From Dermacentor variabilis (taxonomy: Eukaryota; Arthropoda; Arachnida; Ixodida; Ixodidae), in assembly GCF_050947875.1 (NCBI RefSeq), contig NC_134568.1, forward strand, positions 194,015,353 through 194,079,352: a stretch of 64,000 bases of DNA. Reading direction: 5' to 3'. The notes beneath the pieces were generated by a model. That model did not search any database and had not been told where the DNA came from. It was given only the letters and a program-made list of their open reading frames with translations. The position numbers were made by a program, and so were the translations under genes. Shown here piece by piece: positions 31,870 through 42,864 of this stretch (the first letter of the stretch is position 1; each line of letters begins with the position of its first letter).

Positions 31870-32064
31870 CCGAGGGCACGGGATCGAATCCAGGCCGCGG
31901 CGACCGCATTTCGGTGGGGGCGAAATGCAAAAACGTCTGTGTGCCGGGCAGGTGGTGCACGTTAAAGAACTCTAGTCGACAGAAATTAATCCAGAGTCCC
32001 CCACTACGGCGTGCCTCATAATGTTATCGTTGTTTTCGCACGTAACACCCCAGAATTTTTTTCT
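31870..32064 (+). repeat. Ruka-like tick SINE with tRNA-like B box
   Basis: Begins near GCCCGAGGGCACGGGATCGAATCC, where GGATCGAATCC (31881-31891) is a pol III B-box-like element. It continues through GCATTTCGGTGGGGGCGAAA, TGCACGTTAAAGAAC, GCGTGCCTCATAA and TTTCGCACGTAACACCCC to a T-rich end. It is the longest of the three copies, but its A-box half is missing or mutated. Confidence 0.78.
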
Positions 32065-35000
32065 CAACGCTAAATTACGGCTTTCAATTGTCTAGTTGAG
32101 CAGTGACAAACTGAAACAAGACGCCGAATTATAAAAAACAAACATGTCTCTCCTACGAAACCCTCAATGAGAGATATTAGCTAAGCAATCAGCACTAGCA
32201 GAGTCTCGTACGTTTCTGAGATCCGCGTTTTTGGGTGGCAATGGGTTATGATTTATATGGTTGCTGCTCTCTTGTTTTTCTTATCTTCTATATAGCACCC
32301 GTCGTACACAAAGCACAGCAATCTTTATGGGCAAAATATTTGCACTATAGGTTTTCTGCGGTAGCATTTTATGCGCTTCTAGGTTGGTACAATTTAAAAT
32401 ACGATGGTTTGACAAATATGCACATTTTGAGATCTTTTATGTAACCGCCATGATCTCATCCTTAAATAATGGCAAAAGCTGTGTGGGCTTGAGAATTTTT
32501 GTTAGACTTTGCTACTTTTCAAAATAGCATCAACGTTATTAAAATGCCTAGTAGCAAGCTGTACTTACACACTGACAGCTGACACCTGACGTTAAAACCT
32601 CAGGTGTCATATGACATGGCAAAACAGTTCTGCAGAAATTTGCAAGGTGGAGGAAGTTTCATGAAAGGGAAAACTGCCGTGCACCCGACAAAAGTGCAAC
32701 ATGACACTTAGCGGCGCCTATAGTTCGCTCCGGAAAATTTCACTCCGATCGATGTGAACTTAATGGCTCAGGAAAACATTTTAAATATTGAAATTTGAAA
32801 TAGTACAGTCGTTACTTAATATATAGACCGCAAGTTTGTTATAAACAGTGAGATAGAAATTCGGTAAATGTTACGATGTTCATAGTGTAGCTCTGACATA
32901 CAGACTAGATGGAATGCATTCATTTCATTAGTAAAGCACAGGACTGCTCCTGTCAGCAGCTCGAATTTTCCGAGAATATTGCATGCAGTCATGGCGTACC
33001 TGCAGATGCACTTTGTTCTTTAGTTGTAGCATCAATGCGGCTGTGTGTAGTAGAATAACAAAAAGATTAACAGCAAAATATATCATTAAATGGGTCCTTT
33101 ATTTTTTTTTCAATTTTTCATTAAACATCGTGGTAGGTTCCCACTTGCGCTAACTTGAAGAAACCGGGATAGACTATAATTAAGGGCGCTTTCGGCCTTC
33201 GGTAACGTTTTGAGCTATTTTGGAACACGGTCTATCCTGGCTCCTTTCCTGTGACATTAATTAAAAAGTTCCGGCAAGTAATTTAGGCCGCTTTTATTGC
33301 TGTCAACTCCTGGGAATATCTTATGCGTTGTTTGCTACTACAGTTTACTTCTCCCAATGAAAACCAAGGTTTCATTTTATTCATCGTCGTTAGGTAGTTC
33401 TTTCTCTTCGACTTGGCTTTCTTCTTGAAGAAGAGCAATTTGTTGACTGTCTGGCACATATATATTCACTGAGGTCCGAGGTACAGACAGTAATGCGTTG
33501 CGAAAATATACGAAGAGTTGTATTGCAACTGGAACTTGTCTTCCTAATTCGCAGGCTTCCTTACGTCGGCTTGCCAGTTGTACTGTGGCGTTCAGCAGTC
33601 CTATTACTTGCAGAGTAAATAGGAGTGTACTGCACTGGAAAGTTGTGAATGGGGCGCTCATTTCATCCCTATTATTGACCTTAGTCTGATCCCACTGTGT
33701 CAGTGTAAGCAGGGACAATTGATCATAGTAGAATAAAGATAGAATAACGCTACGAGGGTACGTGCTTCTACACTTTAAGTACATTCCTACGTATCATGTG
33801 CACAGTAGATTTGGATGTGTTTTTGATTTTGCTTAAGCGAATTGACCCTGTTGTAGGTTTATTGCTTTGGCATGTTAAATCCCGTAACTTAATTTCAATT
33901 TTTCTTTAAAGAAGGTGAATATTGAAAGTAAGGATCCGTACTCATGCTTCAGGCAACAAGCGCGTTACCTTGAAGGTTAGTTTGAAAAACGTGCTTCGGA
34001 ATAAAGCCTGTAACATGACTTGGTACGCGGCAGAACCTTCTAACCTAGCAAGACGAGCCTAAGTGTGGAGAATGCCCAATGCTCATAAGATATTTGTTTT
34101 GTAAAGGCTATGACCACATCGTCAGTGGAAGTAAGAAAATTAGTGTGTAGGAGGTCTTGTAGTGTCCGTGCTAGAGGAATAATTAAGTGCCAGGTTTAAA
34201 AGCGCAAAAGCACGAACCGACCCAAATGCAGAAGGTAGAGTAATTAGGAAGGCATGTACACTGCGGGTGGCAGTCAGAAGGAAGAGAAGGAATATCGTTT
34301 TTGGAATGGTGGTTTTATGCTGGATGTCGTCGTAAGCTATAGCAACAACGTTTTAGTTTTAGCAACAACGTCCTTGGGCACGCGCTGTTATAGCGATGAG
34401 CGTGGTAACGACATGGTCACTCCAGCAACATCCAATACGGACGGCACACTCGTAGGAGGCGTATTGTGAGCACGGGCGCTGAGGCAGCAAAGACAAACAC
34501 AGTATAGCAGCACGATTCTTCACATATACAGTCGTGTTCTTGTTCTAGTCTTATAGTCATCAGTGCCAACTTTGTTGAACATGTTTGAATAATTCGTGGA
34601 CATGGGGAACATGGTGAATTTGAACATGGTGAACAATTTTGGCGAATATGTCAAGGCTATGCACCGCTGCCCCAAATGACGAGGAGTGGCGAGTAATTTG
34701 GAAGATAACTGGGGTAGAACAAGGCTCCTAATATCGTATGCAGTGCTTCGCCATTATACTAAAGGTGTTTTTGTAGCGGCCATACCTACAAGGCAAAAAT
34801 AAATTTAAGTGGCGTGATTTCTGGGGCAAAATTCTTCTTACCACAGTGCTAATCACAAACGAAGGAGGCAGCGTGGACTATAGTGGACGGAAACGAGCAG
34901 AGAAATATAACAGATATTTGATCCCGCACTCTACTCGCATAATTAAAGGCACGCGTGTTTTTGCTCAGAGATCAACATACGTATATATTTCGTTCTCTAA

Positions 35001-35823
35001 GTAGCTCCTTCCGCAGCTAAATCAGGTTTCACGAACGCTACATAGGGAACAACTGAATGTTTTGTTGTACTTACTTCACCATTATTCACTACATGTAGCA
35101 ACAATTCGGGATGTTGAACCTTGACATAGGTCCGCGAATGTACTCAGCCCTCCTAGATATAGCAAAATGGCTACCTAACGTCTCTTTAAACCACAAGCAA
35201 GTATCTCAAGCTTAGTCAACTTAGAGCTTTAATGATGTGCGGTGCTCTGACAAGGTTTCGGGAGGCTGTTCTTATGGGAGACAGAAATGATGTTTACTGG
35301 CGGACAAGACAATTAGGGGCATGCTATAAGTGAGCAAGCGGCTAGTCCAAGACACTAGTATTTCGCTCAAGAAAACAGTCTCTCAAGAAAAGCAGAAATG
35401 AAAAATGTGGTGTTCGTTCGAACCGCAGCGTGAATGAGTGAGTGGCTACTCGCTCCTGCTCTGCTCATTGAGGCGTGGCATTGCAATTTGTGTGGAGTGA
35501 CTGGCCAATCACACAGCAGTTCTGTCGCGACACCAGGCCTGTGCAGATTGCTTCCATAACGGATGAGAACAGTAATTTGACTTTTATTTACTTTTGGTAC
35601 TAAGAAACTTATTCACAACAAGGCAGGACGATCACTCTCTAACTTAGTCTCTCAGACTGACGGCGCATAATCAATAGCCTCACGTGCTTTAATAAAATGT
35701 GGCTCGAGGAAGACGCCATCCGTCTCCATCGTCTTATCAGCGTTTAGTGTCGAGGATTTCTTTAACAGTTTTGTTGTAAGCCTCTTTTTAAAAATGCAGA
35801 AGAAAATGCGCTGCTGCATTTTT
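32065..35823. other. Mostly unassigned DNA
   Basis: A long AT-rich interval without recognised repeats. The only frame worth separate mention is 33377-33784 on the minus strand. Some sub-regions (for example 34250-34460) have modest open frames but no recognisable composition. Confidence 0.3.
33377..33784 (-). CDS. Unrecognised open frame, possible terminal exon
   Basis: A 135-codon frame. The second half is protein-like, with a hydrophobic segment followed by ASRRKEACELGRQVPVAIQ and an acidic tail ending EEKELPNDDE. Two acceptor-like sites occur in the first half of the frame (TTACACTGACACAG and CACAACTTTCCAG on the minus strand), so the true exon may start inside it. The stop codon overlaps an AATAAA. 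I recognise no family and find no upstream exon. It could be chance; the frame is longer than most of its surroundings but not decisively so. Confidence 0.25.
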   Translation of the reverse strand: MYLKCRSTYPRSVILSLFYYDQLSLLTLTQWDQTKVNNRDEMSAPFTTFQCSTLLFTLQVIGLLNATVQLASRRKEACELGRQVPVAIQLFVYFRNALLSVPRTSVNIYVPDSQQIALLQEESQVEEKELPNDDE

Positions 35824-35829
35824 TTTATT
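35824..35829 (-). terminator. Poly(A) signal of the secreted-peptide gene
   Basis: AATAAA on the minus strand about 65 bases after the stop codon at 35893, the expected position for a short 3' UTR. Confidence 0.55.
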
Positions 35830-35892
35830 TTTGCTGGCTACAGATTTTGCCAAAGGGTCATAATATTCCAGTTGCCCTGCTGCCGGATGCGT

Positions 35893-37004
35893 TTATTCTT
35901 CTTCGCTGCCTTCGTTTCCTTTCTTGTACTTTTGCTTATCTTTCGCCCTAACTTTCCCGCCCGTCTTGCTGCCGGATTTTTCACCAGCAATTTTACGACT
36001 CTTGGCGTCTTGGTCGTCATCGTCTCCGCGTTTCCTGGCCAGGTACCCGTGCTCTTCATGGTCAGCCCTTTCTGCAAGGACAATTAATCCGCGCCGTTGG
36101 AACACAGTTAAGAAGCTCTCGAACGCGCTAATGACCGATCCATAGTTAACGCGCTGTTTATTCCATCCACAGTCGCTAGCATTAGAAGTAGAAACATGTT
36201 GAAAAAGAAAAGCAGCGCTGTATAAATAATCAGTAGTAAGCTAAAGTACTCGTCACTGGGTTATAGCGAGTTAGCGACAATGATTTTTATTGGAAGTTTT
36301 TTTTTTCATGTTTTGTAGGTACTTTCGCGGAGTATTATAGCGCCCAGGTGCGGGCTCATCGCGGAACTTATACACTATTGAAACGAACCAAACGTAACTC
36401 AGCGAAAAGGTGAGTGTAAGTGGATAGTATTAACATGGCTTTTTGGGCCTGTTGAATTGAATGACACGTCAGTAAAATTTGTAAGTAAATTTTCTAGGCA
36501 ACTCATTGAATTGCCCAGGTAACCCATGTTGCGCTTCTTTGTGTGATAAATTCGGTACCGCATTATTTTTTTTTCTCTACAAAAACATTTTTCTTTGTTA
36601 AACTGAGACATCAGAAGACGCATATCTTCATTGTACTAAAATTTCTGAGACATTTGCAGCAGCAGGCCAGTTGAACAACACAACAGAATTAACACAATGT
36701 CGAATCACTTAAACAAAGCTGACTATGCTTGACATGTTGCATCGACACTGTTTTCTTGTATTCTTGCACCAGCCTATACAAGGGAATTTTCAGCTTTCCT
36801 TAAAGCGTAGAAAGTGCATGGCCTATTCGAGTAGATTTCGACGTTGTCCAATAACTCGCAAGAGTTCGCATAAGTGCATAATTTAACTCGATATCCGATG
36901 TCATCCTCGAGACATCCTCTGCAGACCTACTCACCTTCGGCGTGGCAGTAGGCCAGCGCTGCAAGAACCACGAGACCGAGAAGGATACTGGTTGCTGCCT
37001 TCAT
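35893..37004 (-). CDS. Two-exon secreted, lysine-rich, RGD-containing peptide (82 aa)
   Basis: Exon 1 coding is 37004-36935 and exon 2 is 36071-35893. The intron is 863 bp, phase 1, with a GTGAGT donor and CCTTGCAG acceptor. Exon 1 encodes a signal peptide (MKAATSILLGLVVLAALAYC, cleavage plausible after the following HA). Exon 2 gives an acidic/histidine start (ERADHEEHG), then ARKRGDDDDQD with an RGD tripeptide next to a basic KR pair, a lysine-rich stretch with many Gly/Ser, and an acidic end EGSEEE. The mature part of about 60 residues has no cysteines. A TATA box lies about 40 bases upstream of the ATG and AATAAA about 65 bases after the stop. I do not recognise the family. A secreted haemolymph or salivary peptide is an inference from size, signal peptide and tick context. 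The frame of exon 2 also reads open upstream of the acceptor to 36172, so an alternative longer exon is possible. Confidence 0.72.
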
Positions 37005-37043
37005 TGTGGATCGCGACGTTCTCGCGTCGTCCGGCGTCACCAG

Positions 37044-37049
37044 CTTATA
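37044..37049 (-). promoter_or_regulatory. TATA box of the secreted-peptide gene
   Basis: GGATATAAGC on the minus strand, 40 bases before the start codon at 37004. It fits a short leader with transcription starting around 37015-37020. The surrounding 130 bases are CG-rich. Confidence 0.55.
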
Positions 37050-37931
37050 TCCGCGGCTCGCGGCCAACTGCGACATCCGCGTGTCGTCGTGAATCTTGTA
37101 TTCATGCCGCCTTCCGGCGCAGCTGCAGCTTCAAAGTGTGAACGCGTCACATGGCGTGACGTTTTGAAGGTGCCATGCTTTACTGACGCTGCACCGCACT
37201 CGGGGTGGTCAGCGGGAGTAAAGAGTTGTGGCTCTATACGACCGAGAAAACAGATGCCATCGTTTGCTTTCAGTCGGAATCCGACGAAAAAAAAAAAAGC
37301 TTTTTGGTTGCTTACATTCTCGAGTAATGCTTCACCGTGGTGTTCAAGCCGGAAGACACGCCAGTGGAGGCGTGTGAAGTTGACAGTCGCAGAAGTACGA
37401 ACTTCTATATTTGATGCAGGCGAATAAAAAAACAAGTAAATACGCTTATTCTCGCATTTATTGTGATATTTCGCATGCTTGCTGTCGCAAGCACCGGCAG
37501 TTTACGCTGTCTTTCAAGCGTTTGGTGAAGTAAAATATGCGTAGTACACTTAGTCCATCGTTTTTCAGGGCAACTTGTTGAATTATTGAAGATGGTACTA
37601 AAGAGCGCGCACTCACAATCGATGCGTCTTTTCATCTCGCAGGCATATAAGGTACTCTCACGATATTCGTAATTATTTTTACAACATTTCATAAACAGGA
37701 AACACAATTACTCAATTGAGACTTTGTGCGTGTTAACGGACTGACACAATTTACGATAAAACAAGACGCATAGTTGAACCTTGAGAGAGGTCGTGAAATG
37801 TTACCTTTACGTATACACTGTGCATCCCTTCCGTGGTAAATAAATAAAGGGGTGGTATAACGCAAAGTTATCCCAAACTGTTTATGTTACATTTCTGCAG
37901 TCAGCCCTCCACGACTGGTAAAACATTGCTC
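37050..37931. other. Upstream region of the peptide gene; no other gene seen
   Basis: Bases 37050-37430 are moderately GC-rich and may hold regulatory sequence for the minus-strand gene. Frames on either strand have no recognisable family. After 37430 the DNA is AT-rich. Confidence 0.3.
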
Positions 37932-38215
37932 GGGCCACACCCACATCGCCTGTCTGTCACGCGACATCACGAAAACCCGAAAACTCTCTATCTGATATGA
38001 CGTGTACACTCTCAATATGCGTGATTAGATCGAATAAAAGAAAAATAATTACTTACAATTCTGCACCTTTTTCGCCATTAGCCCACCGCTATCGTTCAAA
38101 TTTTTTTTCGGCCTGCGCCACTTCTCCTGTCCGTCACGCGACGCAACGAAACCGCAAAACTTCACTCCGTCAACGTGACGTGTATGCAATAAAGACGTAC
38201 TAATGCGGCACAAAA
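37932..38215. repeat. Two diverged tandem units, period about 177 bp
   Basis: Unit 1 at 37932 (CGGGCCACACCCAC... TGTCTGTCACGCGAC... CGAAAACCCGAAAACT... GACGTGTACACTC) is echoed by unit 2 at 38109 (CGGCCTGCGCCAC... TGTCCGTCACGCGACG... CGAAACCGCAAAACT... GACGTGTATGC). Both end near an AATAAA-like motif. Probably two members of a satellite-like or interspersed family. Confidence 0.6.
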
Positions 38216-38334
38216 CTGAATTTTTTTGTCGAATAGCCAGACTGCCCTGTTTTGATAGGACTAGAAGAAGCCTGCTCAGCCTATCACTCGGACAATAACT
38301 ACTCGTAGCTGCCGGAAGAATGAATTTATTTTCG

Positions 38335-38336
<2 letters not shown>

Positions 38337-38398
<62 letters not shown>
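38337..38398. repeat. (AT)n microsatellite
   Basis: About 30 uninterrupted AT dinucleotides. No function inferred. Confidence 0.97.
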
Positions 38399-38399
<1 letters not shown>

Positions 38400-38400
<1 letters not shown>

Positions 38401-41400
38401 CCTACCAGTATAGCGTTGTCGAGCCCTTTAGGCCACATGTATGGCATTGCTCTGCCGGTTTATCTTCGGTGAGGACCTGCTTTAGCGTCACTTTATCCGT
38501 CCGTTGCACGCCACCGTGATTTTCGACCAGCCACCGCAACCTAAGCAATTAGAAGCGGGCCAATCGCTGATGCCGGCACTACCCTCTTACCCTCTTCATC
38601 TTGTAGTCTACTTTCACTGTGCTAGCTCGGTCCCACCGAAACCCTCTCTACTTCTGCGTGCCCCTCGCCTCTTGTCAGTCCAGGCCGGCCGTTCCATAAC
38701 AAAGCATCCAAACGATTAACCTCCGAGATGAGGCGGTCTCAGGCATCAAGGCCGGTACTCACTAAGCTCTTCGCACCATATATATAAACGATCACAAGAA
38801 CGTGCGCCCGGCCCAATCAGGATCTTTTTTTCTCAAAGGTGACCGGTCTATCCCAATATAGGCCCAACAGTAACAGAGCTTCAATTCTGAAAGCAGTTTT
38901 TATGTCGTAGAGTGGTTCGTAAGAAGAGGCGCGAGCCAATCATTATAGTGCATTAACAAAGGCCACCGACCAATGACAGACGGTTTTTACAAGCGAAGGC
39001 CCCGTATTCCCATAAAGTTCAAGCGCTACAATTGTTCGAAAGAGCAAATTCCAGCCACTCTTGATGCTGGGCTCACTATAAGCGAAGCTGGCCGGCCAGT
39101 GGCAAAGAGCTATTACCAACGAAAAGCTTTGTGAATTCGTCCTAAGAGGCCCATGCCCTTCGACATGACAAATGCTATCCGAAAATTGCAGAATCGTAAA
39201 CTTGTACGCCGAATTGCGCAGTAGGAGGGCGAAGCCAGTTATATACTGACCTGAGCTCGGTTCTTATATTGAATTTAATTTTACTGTTTATGACCTATCT
39301 TGATTTTATTGTAGACGCTGTCGTGTCACTATAGTTAAGACCTTTACAAGGATCGGAGCGTGGGTTAAATCATGGATGCTATTCCATACTTCTCTAGGTT
39401 TCACGAACTTCCTGCAACTAACTGTCTCGCAAACCATGTTAGAGCTCGCCAATGCAGGCATCAGTTGACGCTATTAGTGGGTAGAACAAACAAATAAATC
39501 AGACAATATCGGCAAAAAAAAAAAAACAAGACATAACGAGCAAGCGCGTATCTAACGAAGACGTCGTATGAATCAAAGTAGAAAATAGTATCGTTCAGCA
39601 AGTTCAGCGTATGAACGCTATGTTTGTACCTTGACGGTATCCCAACGTTGAGAAGGAAGACTGGTATGCACAAAATACCATCCTTTTGATGCTGAATGCT
39701 AGCCTTTATGCAGGAATAGTCAGCAAAGAAAGCTCAGGATTTCGCAGTGCTCTGAGTATGACGCACACTTTCCGTTTCTGCCGACGACAAAGTGGGCAGT
39801 TTAAGACCAGATGAGAGATGCGTTCATGCATGCACGCGCACCACAAACAATCCACGCGCCCAGTTTCACACACACACACACAAAACCAAATAATGACTTC
39901 TTGGAAGTCGTACATAGTATAGAAGCCAGTGAGACGCTTAAATTTGTCTCACGCAGCATTGACCTTAAGAAAAATAAAACAAAGCACAGCCCAGGGCATG
40001 GAGCCTGAACAGCAAGAAAATTTGTGACACTGCACAGCATGATAAAACGGCCTTTGGAAAAGTGCGCGGACAGTCGACGTCGTGTTGTGTACGCACGAGA
40101 CATCATTACTTAATGGACAGAGGACGTAAAGCAAGGTGACCAAAACACAAGGTGTTCAAGCGGTAATGCGAACTACAACCTTTCAAAAGTGTCTAAAATT
40201 AGAAGTTGCACAGGCTTGCGCCACCACATTCTGCAGGCTGCATGGATACGCAGAATCCCAAGAGAAATAGTCTGAAGCGCAAGCGAGGCCGAAAAATAAG
40301 AATTAAATCTAATATAAGTGAAACGTGTCAAGTTGGAGAGTTACCCGCAAACGAATTCTGCGCGCACGACCGAAAGTTTGAACAGCCGGCGGAGCGGCTT
40401 GCTGCGAACACAAAGCAGCCCGGCGGCACGCCACGCGATGGCTCGATGCGCACGGTGGAAAGCCGCAGCGCGGTAAGAGCAGCGGAGCGCGGCGGCTTGA
40501 CGACGCGACAAATATCCAATATCCCGCGAGACGAGGATGAATCGATGGTGGCACCCTCTGAACAACGTTCCTCCTGGGTCGCCGCAGATCAACTGAGCCG
40601 GAATAGGCGACATCGGGTGGACCAATAGATCAGTGCGCGTAGCTGGTAGCCGTCACTTGCGCCTGGGTCGCGGCGCGCGCTGCGAGACGAAAGAGCAGAG
40701 CCGGGCGATACTTCGCGCGTTCTTTCGGCCCTCTCCGAGAACGAGAGGTTCTCTTTTTCAGGCCATCTTTCAGGAGGGTCTGCCGTACAAGTGCAAGCAT
40801 AAAACAAATGAAGGAAGACGGAGCTGTACCATGTCTTATCACCGCGAGGCCAGCTATGTACGGCTTTCTCTTTCTATCTCTCTCTCTCTCTCTCTTTTTT
40901 TTTCAGGCCTGGTTATTACGGTATGAAATCTATTCTGCGTTCGTCTATTTTTTAGTTTCCTTTCAACGTGGGAAGAAGATACGTGCAAGCAGTTTTATGA
41001 CTTTTCTTGGTGCACTTTGCAAGCTGTGACTACGAAAAATTGCCGCTCCGATTATGACCAGCAAGAAGTGTTCGAGATTTTCCTCACAACCACGTTTGCA
41101 TGATAGCGACACTATACTTAGCGCATCGCGCATTCATGTAAACGGAGGTCATGAGCGAGGTAGACTCATTTCCTCAATGTGAAAGCCAAAGGTAGCTTGA
41201 ATGGATGCTGGTCGCATTCAGAGAATTCACGTAAACGACTGGTACATCAAGAGGGAGAGAGCAAAAGCCTGCCGCCTCTGGAGTTGGCTCTCCTCGAGTT
41301 AGGGGCGAGGAGCGCTCGCTAAAAACTGACACGGGCTCGTCGCGGACGCCGCCGCGCACATGTTGATGCGCTACGTGTAAGCGCGGCAGCTACATATTAT

Positions 41401-41640
41401 CATGATGCGTTTGAAACAGATGCACTAGCGTCGCATTCATGTAATCGCGGCTATAGACGCCCGAAATGCTTTTGAGTAAAAGTAGGAGCAGCGTTGTCAC
41501 TTGCATGGTGCTTCCCTAAAGTTGGTATAACCTATCTTCTGCATGAGCGTCGCTTACGCGTAGCAGACCACGCGATAAAAGCGAGAGAGTTTTCACTGCA
41601 GCGGGCACCGCGGAATGAGTGTGGCCGTTTACTGGAAAGC
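38400..41640. other. No gene recognised; CpG-rich block 40340-40800
   Basis: 38400-40200 is unassigned, with several loosely repeated CCAAT-containing segments (near 38812, 38933, 38969). 40340-40800 is rich in CG and could be a promoter with a 5' UTR; a donor-like GCGCGGTAAGAG lies near 40466-40477. The 140-codon plus frame 40206-40628 runs through it but looks like low-information CG-rich reading. 40866-40905 is a CT-rich tract. Confidence 0.3.
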
Positions 41641-41654
41641 GTTTATGCGCCTAC

Positions 41655-41870
41655 AAGATAGAGAGAGAGAGAAAGGAGGAAGAAAAGGCAAGAAGGTTAA
41701 CCAGACTGAGTCCAGTTTGCTAACCTACACGTGGGGAGGGGGACGGGGGAGTGAAAGAGCACTGGCGCCTACAAAATTCATAAGTAGGGAAGGCGCCAGC
41801 ACTCGTGGCATAATAAGCCCGGGCAGCATGCGCCCGTTTAAAAGCACTAAAGACCAGGAAATCAAATGGG
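41655..41870 (-). repeat. Tick LINE 3'-end fragment, copy 2
   Basis: On the minus strand it reads CTCCCCACGTGTAGGTTAGC, AAACTGGACTCAGTCTGGTTAACC and then a CT-rich tail ending in (CT)n at 41658-41672. It matches the order seen at 30985-31150. The upstream limit on the minus strand is uncertain. Confidence 0.5.
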
Positions 41871-42290
41871 CTGCTTCAGTTGTATGTAATAATTTATCCA
41901 CTTTTCTGTCCAAAATCGTGTAATTGGTCAAGCTCTGGAATAATTTGCATTACCTGGTGTTCTCTAAAGTGCTTGCACAGAAATCTCAGATCGCAGGCAT
42001 TTCGGCGTTGTGCGCCCAGCAGAATTAAGCCGGTGCAGAGATATCGAAATTACTATCGTTGTGTGAAAATATATGACAGGCCCAATCTGGAGCCCAACCC
42101 CAAAGGTACGACGTGTATGAATAATGGCCGGTTTATTGCCCATACGTCAGGGTGACTCCCAGGGCAGAGCGACAAGGGGTGGGGGGTGTTAGCCACTCAG
42201 CGCACGAAAATTCTTATTACACCGGGATCTAATGACTGAGAAGAAAGGAAAGCGAGGGCTAAATTTTTATTATCTTATTAGTCATTTCAA
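41871..42290. other. No gene recognised
   Basis: Unassigned sequence between repeats; includes a short GGGGTGGGGGGTG run near 42176. Confidence 0.3.
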
Positions 42291-42864
42291 AGAAGCCAAC
42301 AAACAAAGACACCAAGTGCTGCATAGGGCAGATTACTTGTACTTACTAAATGGAATAAACAAATGGTAAATTAATGGAAATTAAAGTGAATGAAAAAACA
42401 AGTGGCCATAGGGGGGGGGGGGAAGGGGCACAAACCCACGTCTTGGCATTGCGCATGCGATGCTCTTACCAATTGAGCAACCGCGGCGCCGTTTTCACAT
42501 CCACTTTCTGAGGTATTGATCTTTGTTTGCTAGAACTAAACCTGATAGTGTTAGCCAGCGCCACCACTCACTGCCTTGACGACAGACGTGGAACATTCTT
42601 TCTGCCATAGGCGTCACGTGTTCTAGCAGATAAACATAAATACTTCAGAAAGTGGAGGCCAAGCCGCGCCCCGGTAACTCATTTGGTAAGAGCATCGCAC
42701 GCGTTATGCGAAGACGGGGGTTCGTGTCCCCCCCCCCTTCCCCTGCGGCCACTTGCTTTTTACATTCACGTTAATTTCCATTAAATGATCATTTATCTTG
42801 TTCAATTTAATAAGTACAAGTAATTTCCCTTGAGCAGTCCTTGGTGTCTTTTTTGTTGGCATCT
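42291..42864. repeat. Head-to-head pair of tRNA-like SINE arms (large inverted repeat)
   Basis: Left arm 42291-42536 is the inverted counterpart of right arm 42620-42864, with an 83-bp spacer. Each arm contains a tRNA-like module: right 42663-42749 (GCCGCG...CTGCGGC acceptor pairing, CTCATTTGGTAAGAGC D-arm, GGGTTCGTGTCCC T-arm) and left about 42488-42412 on the minus strand (GCTCAATTGGTAAGAGC, GGGTTTGTGCCCC). Both are followed by a homopolymer C run and a shared tail (CACTTGYTTTTT..., TTAATTTCCATTAA, AAGTACAAGTAAT). The anticodon loops lack the usual T33, so these are not working tRNA genes. Confidence 0.8.

Noticed and set aside
38337..38398. AT tandem as a CRISPR-like or regulatory array
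   Set aside because: Pure dinucleotide microsatellite with no spacers; no CRISPR array exists anywhere in the window.
40206..40628. 140-codon plus-strand frame in a CpG-rich block
   Set aside because: Composition follows the CG-rich DNA, comparable frames exist on the opposite strand, and no domain is recognisable.
42663..42749. A functional tRNA gene
   Set aside because: Acceptor and D-arm look tRNA-like, but the anticodon loop lacks T33, a long C run disrupts the T-arm end, and an inverted sibling with different loop bases lies 130 bases away; better explained as a tRNA-derived SINE.
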